Shown: piece after piece, positions 24,688 through 38,757 of the stretch | Position numbering within the stretch: position 1 is the stretch's first letter | Layout of the letters: every line of letters begins with the position of its first letter | NCBI GenBank assembly: GCA_025024175.1 | Contig: QCXZ01000001.1 | Span: 27,832,942-27,896,941 of the forward strand | From: Rhyzopertha dominica | Lineage: Eukaryota > Arthropoda > Insecta > Coleoptera > Bostrichidae | Length of the DNA: 64,000 nucleotides | Reading direction: 5' to 3' | Notes under the pieces: model-generated | What the model was told of the DNA's origin: nothing | Seen by the model: only the letters and a program-made list of their open reading frames with translations | The model's database searches: none | Program-made: the position numbers and the translations under genes

Positions 24688-25867
24688 CTGCAACAAACAA
24701 AGAAAAAACTTTACGTTTGAACACACACCGCTGCATCCATTCAAAAGGGTATGCTTTTATCACAGAAAGAAAAGGCAATAAAGCAAGCAGCAAAAAAGGC
24801 CTGCCGATTGCGTACAAGGTTACCCATGGTTTAGGATCACTTTAGTTAATTTTATTTCTAGCAGGTAAACATTTAAGCAGGACTGTTTTTTCCATTTGCT
24901 AACGGATTAGCATTTTTCCGATAAAAGGGATTTTACTGTTAATTATTAAACGTTCAATCGTTATTTTTATTACATTTCAATCAAGTGATGTTTTTACTGT
25001 ATGTATACACTGTTTTCTTAATTCTAATACCCGTAAACTGATCTCAACTCTGATTTCTGGACAAAATAAAACAGCTTTGGTAAACATTTTCAAAAAACTA
25101 TAGATATAGACTTTGTTACATGGGGTATTTGCCGCAGAATATAAAACCGTTATTTTTAATTTATATTCTCAGCGTACGTAATTAAATCAAAATAGAGCTA
25201 CAGAAAAAGAAGTAAGAAGTCACTATAGGAGAGTTTATCGACCGTTGATGGCGCTAGTATGTCTTTGCAGATGGCGGAAATAAACAGTACTTGCTATTGT
25301 AATATACTCGTCTGTATCGCAAAATGAAACACAGATGGGTTCGCAACCGAGTATATTCAATATAATTATTACAACGGAACTGGTAATGGTAACCAAAGCA
25401 CACTCGTGGCAATAAGCTATGTGATAACCGCTTAATCACATAACCGCATATTGCTATTATAATATAATACAACACATGCTTTTTGTGTTTACATGTATCG
25501 CCTTTTTCTTAATAATATTCACTGCCCACAATTTAAAAATTCTAATACGAAATAACAAAAACAGCATTATTGCACAATAATTCCTCCTTTTTCCAGCATT
25601 AAAGTACTGTTCTTAATAGTTTATATATCTGCCGCCAGATGTCGTGTCACTATTGTAAACTTGCCTATTGAATGCTTTGAAATGGGCGATGATACTGGTT
25701 GTCTGTCGTTTTATCAGGTGGATTAGCTTCGGTAATTTATTATTGAAGCTTTCGTACGTAAATGTGTGATTGTACCTAATTTTTATCATTTACCATTTGT
25801 GTCCACCATTCTTCATAAACTTCTTGACTAAATATCTAGTATCACTACATATTAAAAGCGTGTATTG

Positions 25868-26060
25868 ACAGATGGCCATAGAAGAGAATTGAAAGGAGGT
25901 AACAGCTTTTGGTACAATTGAATTTCGGTTTAAGCACATTCCTTTTGGCTTGCATAACGTAACACCGGCAAGGCAAGGCTTGATTGATTCTTAGCTCTGA
26001 GCTGGAGTATTCGTATACTTGGATTACATATTCGTTGTCAAGCAGGAGATGATACCCTTT
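25868..26060 (+). pseudogene. Ty3/gypsy reverse transcriptase remnant
   Basis: The plus-strand translation gives TAFGTIEFRFKHIPFGLHNV, the region before the catalytic box in gypsy-type RT, then after a stop and frameshift AGVFVYLDYIFVVKQE, which corresponds to the YLDD box with the second Asp changed to Tyr. Only about 65 residues survive. No LTRs are linked to it. Confidence 0.62.
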
Positions 26061-26879
26061 TGTGGGTCTTGAGGAAAGTTGATTATTATTGCTATTGTAG
26101 AACTAGGTTAACGTTATACTAGGATAAATGTCATTTTTGACATAGTTTTTTGAAATTTCTTGGGTTTATTGTTCATGTCGTTCGTAAAAAGGTAATCACG
26201 GGTATATACTGAAATGACTTACATTTCTTGGAAATGGATTCATGAAAAATATATAATTTATTTGGTCCAATAAGTGTCACTTCGTTATTAAGAAAGAATG
26301 GCACGGTTGCTTAGTGGTGGTGTAGGCGATAAAAAAATGAAGGCTTTAGATCGTACCAAATATGCAGGGGCTTCACATTTTGCGTATAACTGTTACTAGA
26401 AGGTAGCCAGAAAATACAGCTCAAATGCCAGCAACGAAACGGGAATGATTGTTTTATTGTTTTAGTATGATAATTAGAATAGTCACTAAGAGACGATACA
26501 TAAATACATTACTTAATGCTGTTACCCATAATGAATGGATGGACTAGTACGTATGGGAAATAATAAAGGAAACAATAAAGGAAGGGAAAAACTGGAAGAA
26601 AATATAGACTACCAGTACTGGATAGGTATCGAGCTAGAAGAACCCTCCTGTACGGGACGCAAAAGCATTAGTAAAAAGTAATACTTAATGGAGTTCGTTT
26701 CTTTCACAACATATAGAATGTATGTACAGTATGTATCGCATAGAACCGTTTTTGTTAAAAATGTAGCTCAAAAATCGTTGCCTTTAAATCGTCTCATACC
26801 TATATATACCAATTCGTAGACCGCTATTTGTGACGCTTGCTTTTTCGTTCGTTCCCTCGAACAATTTGCATTTACATTG

Positions 26880-27350
26880 TTTCATTCATTCTAATTTCAG
26901 TGAGTTGTCGAACTGCCACGGACGCCTGCTTAACTCTCAGCTTACACTTTACCATCCGCTCCCAGGTGCCTCAAAATTTTCAACTCTGCGACAAGCCGCG
27001 TATAATTTTGCAACCGAAACTTTTTAATCCGATTTCAAACTCCATAATTCCCGGCGACCACCCCCACTTAACCGTGCGTCGCCCGGGAGTGCCGCCCAAT
27101 TGAAAATAATTTCAAAACAACTNCTTGAAACGCAATTACGCCGAATAATCCCACTGAAACTTTCGAACCATTTTTGACGTAATGAAAAGCTCTGCCAGCG
27201 CTGGGTCCGATGAAAGGACGCCGCTACTGAGGCGGCTGCCCTCGGGTGCTTATTTCGAGGGTCAGATTTCATTGCAGCAACTGATTATTTCCAGCTGCGG
27301 ATTTGTTAGGGTCACGACTAAACGGCGATGCGGCGCTCTGATTGTCAGCT
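26880..27350. other. Composition island, no gene recognised
   Basis: GC-richer sequence (CGTGCGTCGCCCGGGAGTGC, GACGCCGCTACTGAGGCGGC) next to the hAT-like element. Short frames on both strands show no domain and no convincing acceptor-donor pair in a lectin-like frame. Possible conserved noncoding DNA. Confidence 0.35.
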
Positions 27351-27419
27351 GTTGATTTTAGTGGAGACCTTTAGGTTGATATTTGTATTTCCAGTATAGC
27401 TTTCCGAAGTGATTAAAAA

Positions 27420-30400
27420 TAGGGCTGCCCGATTCAGCAACTTGTGAATTGGAAAGTGTATATATTAATCGATTCACAACGACTCGATTCGAATAAATTC
27501 ACACGATTCGACTCCAATCGATTAGTTGACAATCGATTTGAATGGAAGCGATTCAAAACGATTTGCATCGATGCAGTTTGAATGAATTTGAATGGAAATT
27601 GACACGAGTCTGCCTACCTACAATTAATTTACTAGTTTTAAAGCCTTTTAGCTTGTTTTCAGGAAATTAGTGTAAAATAAATTAAAAAAAAAACGAGTTA
27701 ACAGAAACGAGGTAATAACATTAAGTAATAGAAAATAAAGAGATACATAGTTACTATTAGTCAATGCTCACAACTGCGGTTCCTACCTTACATAAACCCT
27801 CATTAAACCTATTGAGCAATAGTCATCACTGTTACGGAATCGGACAATCTATTCGTAAACATATTTGATAGATTACTTCAGTTCAGTCTACAGTTCTATT
27901 GCAACTGTTAACATTTATGGGATGAACAAGACATTTTTGTAAGGGTTATGTGTAAGGTTCAGTAGAACAGTCACAACAAAAGATTTTTAGAGATCCAAAG
28001 AAACTTAAATTTTTATCGCATTTAGTCATCACCTATACGATTAAAGTGATGAATACTTTTCAATATATGTAGTATACAGTAATTTCAAGCACCCATAATG
28101 CGCTATTTGCAAATTCTGCGAAAAAAGCAATTAAGCTATAGAAATTTTCGGGATATTTCCTGCATTATCCCAAAGTTTATGTCTTGCACGAAGTGTAAAG
28201 TGATATATTAAATTTCCTAAAAAATAACCTCGAATTACCCATTTTAAATCATTTATTCCATATACTCCATAATTCCAAGTTCAAGTAATAAAATCACATT
28301 TCTTTTGCAAATTAGGCCAATTTGTTTTTTTCTAGGGCTAGCCTAAAAATCTGTATTTTGAAATATATCGTTTTTACCTAATTTTCAGAGCAAATTTTAG
28401 CAAACATTTAAGAAAAGAACTAAATGCATGGATTTAAAATTTATCATTTCGTTAGTAAAAAAATTTGACGCAATATATCCCTTAGGCATCACAAATGTAA
28501 TAATAAATAATTACCCATAACATGACACAAATCAAACTTTAAGAGTATGTATAGGTAGATATACTTAATTTTTGATATTAAAATTTGATTTTCCAAGAAA
28601 GGACAGGAATAATTAGTCATAAATTGATGAAAGTATCACTGTGCCTTATATGATATTATTTGATTAATAACATATCTAGACGTATCCCTAAAAATGTGTA
28701 TTTTTATGAAACTGTTGACGAATTTAGACTAAGTCTTATTGTTTTAAAAGTAATATTTTTAATTGTATTGTGTTGTAATTATTACACAAAATTGATTAAA
28801 ATCATTTAGGCATAGATTGTCATGTGTAATATTTGTTATTTCACATCTCAAGATTAGCATTATTATATTATTATTTATTCATATACCAATTCACACTCTA
28901 TGTTAATACGATTAAGCAGCTTTTCTTCTATGCTTGTGACATTTACATATATTCCAACAAAAATTCTATTAATAATACGTCCTCAAAAATCGCATTTAGC
29001 ATCCTATTACCAACATTGCTTGTTTCAGCAATAGACCCTGCTATAGATCTGCAAGTGCATCTCACATCTATTTAATTTAATTATTTGGTTCCTTCAGAAC
29101 AACGGGTGCGATACGCCAACTTTGGTTACCTCAGAACATGATCAGGTCATCGTGCTTATTCTTATTTCGCTAATAATGTGTATCATACAGGGACGTAGAG
29201 CAGCTTTATTGATTTATTTATAACTAACACGCACGTTTTATATTTTTAAATGTACTATCCACAAAAGCAACAAATACAAACTTTCCACTGAACAGCGAGG
29301 CAAGGAATCTTTATTATGGATTTATAATAACATGATTATCACTTATAACATTCGGCACAAAATAAATTATTGCTGTGTAGGGTATGCTTCATNTTGGTGA
29401 TATATGGCAAGGAGGTAGGTATTTCGCATCAAGAGGTGCATTTTCATATTTATAATTAAAGAACAGATTTATAAAAGATTCCAGCAATTATTTTGTTTCA
29501 AAACCAAAACGTATGCATTAATGAATATTTGAAAGCTTATGGCATATTACAAACTTATCATAAAATGCAGAATATCTAGTCTGTCTGTATTACAACATAC
29601 ATATTTTTACGCCCGCCTATGCGAACTATTCATACGAAATGTATTTGTTTACCCGGTAGCATATCTGTTAGGCGAACAAATATTGCTCCGTCTCAACAGC
29701 ACCACTCTGTGGTGAAAAACATTAGCTAGTTTCAAGAGCTTCGATCGGAACCCAGAGAATAGCCTCTCTCAGGTCGTTTCATTTTCAAAGTCCCCGACTG
29801 TACCTACTTACTCGGAAGATCTTATCACAAGAGCTGTTGAGATGTACCCCTGGTTTCATAAAGGATTTAATCGTGACTAAAGTTAATTGCCAGATTAATA
29901 CTGACAGACGTCAAAAATAAATTTTGCAATTGAACCTGGAGCCAACATAATTAATAGTTTAAAGGATACCAGCATGTAGAGTATAGAGACAATCTAGACA
30001 AAACTTACAAAGAAGAAAGAAAACACAAGAGTGGATGAATGTAAAGTTAAGCAAGAGGCCAATAACAACAAGAAGAAGAATTGAACCATTCTCTCCATCT
30101 AGTGCTGCCACATTTTACCATTCTGAAAGCATTGTATAAGGTCCTTAATACATAGAAGTGAAAGAAATTCTTTCAGAAAACTGCTACAACGAAGTATTTA
30201 TATTTGACGTGTGTCAACGTTCATCAGGCAATTAACTTCAAATGAAATTAACTTTTTGATGAAACCAGTAGCACGTTTACAATCCAATAAGCGATTGCTG
30301 TGGTTTGATCAGTTTTTAACCAGTGATTAAGTCAATTACAACAGTCTGCCCTTGATTGTAGCGTTATTCAAGTGTAAATGTTTCAGTTTAGAAAACACTT

Positions 30401-30711
30401 ACATAGTAAAAATTAAAGTTTGTTTTGTACAATAAAGGTTGCACAACTGCATACCTGCGCATTTATTTATGTGGGTATTTATTATAAATTTGTAATTTGT
30501 TTGAATTCTTCAATTCTCTGAAAATCGATTCAGATCGGCACAGAAATTTTGGGCTACCTAATCGGTACTAGGTACGATTCGATCTCGATTGAATCGAATA
30601 GAATAAATTTAATCGAATCGATAAATCAATTAAATTGCCTGGCAGAATCGATATTACGATTCGGTGAAAAAATCGATTGAATCAATTAATCGTTTTTAAT
30701 GCGCAGCCCTA
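27420..30711. mobile_element. Non-autonomous hAT-like element (3.3 kb)
   Basis: The left end TAGGGCTGCCCGATTC and the right end read inward TTAGGGCTGCGCATT share the TAGGGCTGC terminus, which fits the hAT end pattern YARNG. Many AATCGATT/CGATTCG motifs crowd both subterminal regions (27440-27570 and 30520-30690), a typical hAT feature. The flanking octamers ATTAAAAA (27412-27419) and ATGAATAA (30712-30719) agree at 6 of 8 positions, so the duplication is decayed. No hAT transposase is visible inside. A second inverted-repeat insert lies at 29850-30269. Confidence 0.7.
29850..30269. repeat. MITE-like inverted repeat nested in the hAT-like element
   Basis: Both ends read CTGGTTTCAT inward. The inverted arms continue through AAGTTAATTGCC and GACGTCAAAAATAAA / ATTTGACGTGTGTC for roughly 80 bp. 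The interior is AT-rich and noncoding. Confidence 0.6.
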
Positions 30712-32381
30712 ATGAATAACCTCTTAAATTTGAATACCTACATTTTTCTATGATTTACTGTGTCAGAATCATACTTGTACACTATGGGTTAGTTTTTCTT
30801 CTCTATTAGATGTATGACTTAGATATTTGGATACCTCTTTGTACATGTATCTGTTTTATGCAAAGGCTTCACCGTGAATAAACATATTATTATTTTAAGC
30901 TAAAATCAACCTTGTTTTTAAAATTCTAAACCAATCACATACCGCAATTTACGGCGTTGTCATGGTTACTGGGATAATTTTAGCTAACATCAACTTTAAC
31001 AAAGGGAAGAGAAACTGGCCCTATACCTATGTTAATGTATCGTACAATATCTGTATATCCCAAACCTGGCGCAATCAGATGTCGATTAAAATTCACAATG
31101 CTAGTTGTTAAAAAGTAATAAGTGTGATCAAATTGCAGTTAGAAGAGTAGTCTTTTAAGTAGGAAAAGAGTTCTTTCAAATCACTAACAGTGGCGACCGC
31201 GTGATGTGTGAAAAACCCAATTGAAATGTTTTCTGTCCGAGATCTGCATTACATACTCTTCTAGTAGAACTGCTTCGAGGCTTACGCAAGCAGAGGATTC
31301 ACACAAAGCCGCACTTTTCTTGAATATATATTTGCTTTCAAAATTTTGTTTAAACTCGTGTCAGACGACATTTTGAGGTTCTCATCTTTGATAAAGATTA
31401 CAGATGTTTATTCTAAACGTCAAATTAATAACCTTTTGTCACTGTTTTATAGTGACAGCGTTTCTTCCGAAAATATATTAACTAACATTATGGATGCTGA
31501 AAACATTCACCTTTTATAATGTTTTTAATAACCCAAATGATTATGACATACGTGATGTAATTAACACAATGAACAAACGGGGTAATGAGCACAGAAGGAA
31601 AGTATAAAATCCACGATATCCATTTGGTCTCAAGTTTCTCTGCAACTAAAGTCGACATGCAACGTTTTTATTCACTTTGAGGTAAGATAACCCATAAAAG
31701 GCAATGAAAAATAACATGTAAGCATATATTGCTTTCACTTGAATACATGTAATTTGCTTGCTTAAACAAATCAGTATCTAATCTCTATTTACAGTTGATT
31801 TGTCCGATATTTGCCGGTTCAGTGTATCTTTGTTCGAATAACCAACCAGGAATCACTTCCAGATAATTTAGCATAAGGTAAACAGGATCAGGACATGTCA
31901 ATATTTGTTCGAATGCCCGACTGTTCCTCATGCATACCGTTATATTCGCTGGGGCAAACAGCATTTGCCGGTACGATCGAACAAATCCTATCGATAACGG
32001 CAGCGAAACTCAATTTGGCCCATAAGCCCGCTTGATTTTGTCTTGTATCTCCGCCTTCGGAATTCGAAGCGTCGCATTAGATGGCAGGGTGATCAAGCTG
32101 GAGAGCTTTTAATTTAGTACGTAACCTACGTCTTAGGTCTTGTAAACCTCTAAGTCCGAGAATGTCTTGGGACAGAAAAACGGAAATGGAAAATGGAAGG
32201 AAGTGATTTCTTTACTAACCGATACGATAGAGTCAAGTTGATATTTATGAGACCTCTGAAGCTGCTCGCCATAGCAGTGAGCGCAACGCTAACGGAGAAA
32301 AAAATTATCATGTACATGGCCAAATAACTCAGAATCTAGTGCCATTATGCAATAAAGTTAATAGAGAATTCACCAAGGAAG
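30712..32381. other. No gene seen
   Basis: AT-rich DNA with the second copy of the 24.5-kb repeat (30907-31000) and a GC-richer stretch at 31920-32110 without recognisable coding content. Confidence 0.5.
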
Positions 32382-33424
32382 TAAAGGTGGGAAGTTCGTG
32401 AACGAACGAACGAACGAAGTGTACTATTCAGTTGTGCCACAATGACCCATCTAGTTCGTCAGGATGAAATGAACTAGTTCGTTTTGAGCGATGCAAGGGA
32501 CTTGTATGATACTGGACTGAAAATGTGCAGTTCGCATTGAACGATTGAACAACCGCGAGCGACCTATGACCTATGGGAAGGACGAACGACCGAATATGTA
32601 TCTCTTCGTGAACGAACACGCAAATTACGGTGTGCGGCCGGGTGAACGATATAATAAAGTTATTTCACAATATATAGCGTACAATGGCGTCGCAGTCCCC
32701 GTTTCGCTGTTTGGCATTTTTATTTAACATTGTGTTGCAAGCCAGAATGTTAGAATAAGACAGTCATATACCAAATATGTAATTAATACATCAATACCTA
32801 GATATTGCTGGTACTTTTGAAATGGCTTTAAGCATTTCAGTAATACGTACCACGGTGTGAGGACCAGTTGAAGTAGGTAGTACAATTTTAAGATATACAA
32901 AAACAATGTTAAATTTAACAAACATTAAAATACATAATAGGTTATACCTTACAAACGTTAATTTTTTTAGTGAATAATTAGTAATAATTATTATGCGATG
33001 ATGATTGATAAACACAGCAGATTACCTATCTATTTGTCTTTAACAGCAATTGTTTTGATTGTAGTTGTATTATTATTATTATTTGTGAAGTTATTAATTA
33101 TTGCGTTCGCTATACCTATTGTATTTCCAAAGCCATTAAATTAATTACTATTTATATATATTTCATAATGTCAATTTCATTAACAATTAAAACACCTATT
33201 ACATTTCATATCTCAAATACACACGACGTGTAGCTATCACAGAACTAAACGGTATGGCACAAGTCCGCAAGTACATACGAGTATATCAACTGCAGGAATA
33301 TGAAATGGGAAGCGGTCCGCGAAGTCGAATTAGTTCATTTTGAACGATAAAATTGAACTATTCATTTAATTGAACTAAATCAGTATGGACCATTCACAAA
33401 AATAAACTAGAACGCCCACCTCTA
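32382..33424. mobile_element. Non-autonomous hAT-like element, 1,043 bp, with 8-bp target duplication
   Basis: Flanked by a perfect 8-bp direct repeat CAAGGAAG (32374-32381 and 33425-33432), the hAT signature length. The ends are TAAAGGTGGGAAGTTC and, read inward from the right, TAGAGGTGGGCGTTC, both fitting YARNG. Subterminal GAACGAAC/GTTCGTTC motifs are frequent. No transposase. A second copy lies inverted at 54210-54915. Confidence 0.85.
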
Positions 33425-33432
33425 CAAGGAAG

Positions 33433-36373
33433 CGATACTTCATGGGAAAAACTTGCCAATCCGTTAAAATCTAGTTCGATTAAAAGAAGCCTACTCACCA
33501 GTTACTTATAGACAAGCTATAATGTGAAAAAAACTATTTTCCAAATAGGTATTACCTATTAAAGTTATCACGATTTCTAGTGCTTTGTATAGATTCGTAT
33601 ATTAAAAGCTTATAATATTTCCTCAGTGTAAACATCTTCAGTTCCTAAATGTGCTTTATCTTTAGTACGACATATGAACACAGTTTTATTTTACACATAT
33701 TATTCTTTCAACAATATCATGCTTATAAAGTTTTATTTTTGACTTTTCAGGAAGACTATGTTCTAATTCCCTTTGTGTGTAGTTATTAATATTTTTTTTT
33801 GATTTGGAGGAACCGAGGAACCGAGGGTTGTCAGATGTGTGTAATAATTTGTTTGCATGTGTCGTCTTTCTGCAGACTTTGTGTCCACCATCTTCACCAT
33901 CTACAAAATAAAAAATCAAAGAATAGCTGTAATGATTAATAATTCCTTAACCCAACAGGCGAGGGCTGGGGGGGGGGAAGGTATAGGTATACTTAGAAGT
34001 TCACGGGGTCTGATTAGGCCACAGAAATTTTGGTTTCAGCACCCGCAACACCGTAGAACACAAATGCAATAAGCGGAACAACAGAACACACTACGCTTAC
34101 TAACTATAGGTTTTACCTGGATCTGTAGGACTTTATTTAGGGATAAACCGCACAGAACCCACCAGGTTCCATAAAATAATCTACAGTTCTCGGTGAATAT
34201 CTTTTTTCTGCCTTTCAGCCTGTCAGTTTGAGAACAGCAATATCTATTTTTTATATAGCCTACTGCAATGCTGCACTACATAGTAAACTACCATTGCTTT
34301 GTAATTTCAAAACGAATTTAAAATTAGGAAGTTGCATAAAAATTGTTTATTCTCTTAAAAAAATAGAGAAAAAGATTACAATTTCACTGATGTTTCATTT
34401 ACGATGATTGGTTGATAATTAACTTCACAGATTGAAGTTTGATTGAAGTCACGCTACGGTAATGCACAAATCACTATGTAACAGAGCGCATATTTGCTAC
34501 TGCCAAAAATCAGCTTGATGCTTAGGTACTGTTCTATTTGACGTACTTTATTCAGCGAGCGACCTTACCGTTACCGTTGCGTGACGCAATTTATATCTCG
34601 ATCTCGGTACGGTTGAACTCGCGTTTAAAACTGCCGATTTCTTTCGAAAAATTATTCGAACACAGATGAACATTAACAAAAAAACAATTACTCATCGTTT
34701 TTTAATATAGGAGAACTTCATATGGAAGAAAATTAGAGTAAAAAAAATCACTTGCATGACTGTATTATATTTTTCTACTTTTTCTGTAGCAGCTGAAAAT
34801 CAGGCTACTATGTCATTCCCATTAAAGTGGCTTCCGAGAAAGAACGTACCTCATGTTATATCTCATTTTGTTTTAATTCCTAGTTACTTATTTTTATTGT
34901 CGATATCTAAATAGAGCAATCTAACCAATATAGCGAACCTATATACTCTTTTTAAGCATCAACGATTTATCGGAAACGAGAAATCAGTTTATTGATACAA
35001 AAATGTTGTAAAGGTCAAACACTAGGACACCTGCAATTAAATGTATTGCGAATAAATGTGTATTATATATACACAAAGAAACTTACCTTCTGTTCTGTCT
35101 ACTCAACTATGTTGAATACCCTTAAAAAGAAGAATTGCGCTTTTATCCTTAATCACACGTTTCTAGAGAATCTCGTAAACCGCGAAAAGGTCCACTTCGC
35201 TAATCAACTTTTAAGGCCACACAAAGCGAAGGCAATCACTTTACGTCCTGTACGTCTCCTAGAAACCCTCATCTACTTAGAATTCCTAAGCACAAACAAA
35301 ACCAATACCTTTATGCCCGTCCCTCTCAAAAGAAAATATTAAAATCAACCCCTTGGGAAATCATCATCGACAGCCGGATAGGTTTCAGGTATTGAATTCC
35401 AAAAATAAAGTCACTCCTGCTGACGACGGGTCGACCTGGCGAGGCCCTGCTGCCAGAATTACTGCAGCTTTGCAAGTAATGAAATAACCTTCAAGTTGGG
35501 AATTATTTAGGTGTTATAAAAATAAAAAAAAACGATAAGTATATTGTACATCTATTTTGTATAAATAGGGTGTCATAAATTAACTGATATGGCGTATTCC
35601 ATATACTTGTGCACATATCTATATAGACTTTAATAATTTACCACAATTTGCCCACATATTAATCAGCACAAACTTATGTGTTATTAAAATAACTTTAGGA
35701 GAACGGCAAGCTTTTTTTACGAAACATGGGTAACGACGAATATATTTTCTATATGTTCAGTGCAATCTAGTGAGCATCATTCTCAATGGAATTTCTGGTT
35801 GTGCTTTCGCAGTCTGGCAGCGCTGTATCTCAATTCCTCTCGCAGTTTCGTGAACCAAAGTTACAAGCCAAGTTCGCTCNGGTCAGACTGATAAAAGTTG
35901 GAGTAAAGTTTGGATTAGCAACGATGAAGTTTTGGCGACAGCCTAACATGTGTCGGAATATTGGCGAGTAGATCAGTGCCTTTAAAAATTGATGGAGGTC
36001 CCGAGGGCGGGTAAAAATTGCAGGCCCAAGGACTGAATTGAAACTAAAGCTTGAAGCAAAAGAATTTTTCATACTGTAATTTGATATACGTTGTAGGTTG
36101 CGTTTTTGTAAAACATGCTTTAAAAGTTTTCAAACATTGCCATAAAATTTGTCAAAAAGAGTTTTGTCTATTGCATCGTTAATGCCATTTATTATATGTA
36201 TGTTTATATGAGACATGTCTAAACTGTGATGTTTTGAATTTATGACAATTCGATGATAATATATAGGTAAGTTTTGGTCAACAATTGCCACGCTTTTCAA
36301 TTGTTTACACATAACTGTCAACCGTTGCCAGGGGTATGCACTTATTTATGAAAATTTTAGGGTAAATAGTCGA
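33433..36373. other. No gene seen
   Basis: AT-rich with a 10-G run at 33968-33977 and a GC-richer patch near 35390-35480. A minus-strand frame at 33686-33919 follows an acceptor-like TTTTATTTTGTAG but shows no recognisable domain and no matching donor. Confidence 0.45.
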
Positions 36374-36375
36374 TA

Positions 36376-38757
36376 CAGGGTGTCTCTAAATTCGATGTTC
36401 TAATTTTTAGTGCGTGTTCCTGACGTGAAATTATGACGAAAAGTCTACATAAACATGTTTCGGACACAATGCTTCATTTTACTTCCACATCCAACGGATG
36501 GGAAGTATTGTATTACGAAAAAAATTTTCAATTTTTTTTTTATTTGCTATTTTGCTTTAAAGTGGTCGAAAACGCAAAAAAAAACAAAATTTAAACAAAA
36601 AAATTTCTTGTCTGTGTCTGTCGTTTTGTTTGTATACACGATAACTTTCGAAAGACTTAATATATGAACTTGAAATTTAGCAAACGTATAAATCTCAACT
36701 ACCCAAAGCGACCTATTGTTTGTGGGTTAAGTAGGATATCGGAAAGGGGGCGAAATTGGGGGGTAACTACCCTTTTTGAAAATTTTTATTTTTTTATATT
36801 TTTTTCGTTTTAGTATGTGATTAGCAGTATAACTGCGAGTATTATTCGTTCTAATAAATTTTCGGTGCAGCAAACTGTTTAGAAGATATTAGCAAAAAAG
36901 CGTCACTTAAAGAAAACGGGTTTTCCTAAATATCTCCAAATATATTTAATATATTCAAAAAATGAAAATGCCATCAGATAGGAAATAAAATTTCTCACAA
37001 AAAGTGTCTTAGAAAATTTATTCAAAATTTTGACATTTTTTTAAATTTTGGTATTATATAGAAAATCAAATTTCTGATCAGAAAGAACTCTTGTAATTTT
37101 TTTAAGTTAATAATTTTCGAGTTATTTGAAAAAAATCGATATTAAAATTTATATATTTTTGCTAATAAAACGAGGACTTTGTTTTAGAAAAAATGTGTTG
37201 AGAGACAAAATGCTCAAAATCTCATTACTAATCGTACAGTATAAGAAATAAAAACGTAAATGTCATTTTGACAATTGGATGTGGAAGTATTGATTCAGTT
37301 TGCAGCGGTTTTTAATAGTGTTGAATTAAAAAAATATTTTTGAATTTTTTAATCTTTTAGAGAACGGTTTTTTAAACTTTACTAATTTTTGGCAGAATGT
37401 TACAATAGATCACGGCTAATAATCTGGTCTAAAGCATTTTTTCAAATCTATAACAGAGATGGCATAGGGGGGAGGGGCGGAAGAGTTTTCTCTTTGAAAT
37501 GTCAAAAAACTCGTCACTCTGTAGAAAAGCAACAAATAACGTACAAAAAGGACCTTATATTGCATTTCGCTAGAACGAACAGTTTTCGAGAAAATCAAAA
37601 AAATCTGAATTCCTATAGGTTGGCGCAAATCGACCAAAATTGACTTTTTTTCGATTTTTCAAAGAAATGAACATTTATATGGCAACAACTTTTTGGAATT
37701 AACTAAACTATATCATGACATATGATCAGACATTAGGATTACGTCCATAAAAATTGCGTTGGGAGGCTTTATAAGTCGAAACAGAGGTCCACAGATTGTT
37801 TTGACGCAGGCGACATGGTATAGACGTAATTATTATGCTCGAGAACTGCATTCTTTGCAGAAATCGTCGTTGGGAACGTTTGCCGACATTTAAACGTCCA
37901 CAACATAGTGGGCTGCCGTTCAGATTAGTTCTCCACAGAGACGAGTAGATGATGCCGTATTGCCACTAGATGGCATGGTGTCATCCACTCAGTAATTCTC
38001 GCATTACTTACATATTTTCGTTAGATATTGAAAAATCTTTAAAAATGAAATTTCTTAATTTTACAATGGATTGTCTTAGCAGTATGAGAAGTAAATTTTT
38101 AAATTTTTTTATTGATCTTTATAATAACGATTGAAATAGTTTAAAAATGTAGAACAACCGTTTTATAAAAAAACTTCTTGCCACTCCACCCTTCACTCCC
38201 GCCACTGTATGGATATCGAGGTAATCCTTAGGTGTGATAATTTGTCATGATACAGTTCAATTCATTCAAAAAAGTTGTTGCCATATAAAAGTTAATTTCT
38301 GTGGAAAATAAAAGATCGATTTTCGCCAAACTGTAGGAAATCCGATTTTTTTGATTGTCTCGAAAACTGTTCGTTCTAGCGAAATGCAATAAGAGGTTCT
38401 TTATTGTATGTTATTTGTTGCTCTTTCTGAAAATAGTTACGAGTTTTTTTACATTTCACACACAACTTTTATTCAAAGAGAAAACCCCTCTGCCCCTCCC
38501 CCTACGCCGCCTCTGTAACAGACATGGAAAAATGCTTTATGCCAGATTATTAGTCGTGATCTTTTATAACATTCTGCTAAAATTAGTAGTTTCAAAAAGC
38601 CATTTTCTAAAAAAATAAAAAAAACAAATTTTTTCTTTTAACTTCAACACTGTAAGTCAAAAATGAAGCATTTTCGGACAAATGTTAGACTTTTCGTCAT
38701 AATTTCGCGTCAGGAACACGCACTAGAAATTATGGCATCGAATTTAGAGACACCCTG
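36376..38757. mobile_element. Inverted-repeat DNA element with CAGGGTG ends and TA duplications
   Basis: Both ends read CAGGGTGTCTCTAAATTCGA inward and are flanked by TA (36374-36375, 38758-38759), as for Tc1/mariner-type insertion. The outer arms (36376-36480, 38655-38757) and inner arms (37300-37745, 38215-38640) are inverted copies. The left arm has about 820 bp (36481-37299) that the right arm lacks. The central unique region (37746-38214) shows no recognisable transposase. Probably non-autonomous. Confidence 0.82.

Larger units (their letters stand above)
24688..27419. other. Upstream intron or intergenic DNA
   Basis: Upstream side of the lectin gene. The only recognisable items are a gypsy-type RT scrap near 25.9 kb and a composition island at 26880-27350. 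The missing first exon of the lectin domain was looked for here and not found. Confidence 0.5.

Noticed and set aside
24558..24845. 95-codon plus-strand frame over the lectin exon
   Set aside because: It is the antisense shadow of a minus-strand exon with canonical splice sites.
34992..35342. 116-codon plus-strand frame
   Set aside because: No homology recognised; composition is like the neighbourhood and length is within chance for AT-rich DNA with alternative starts.
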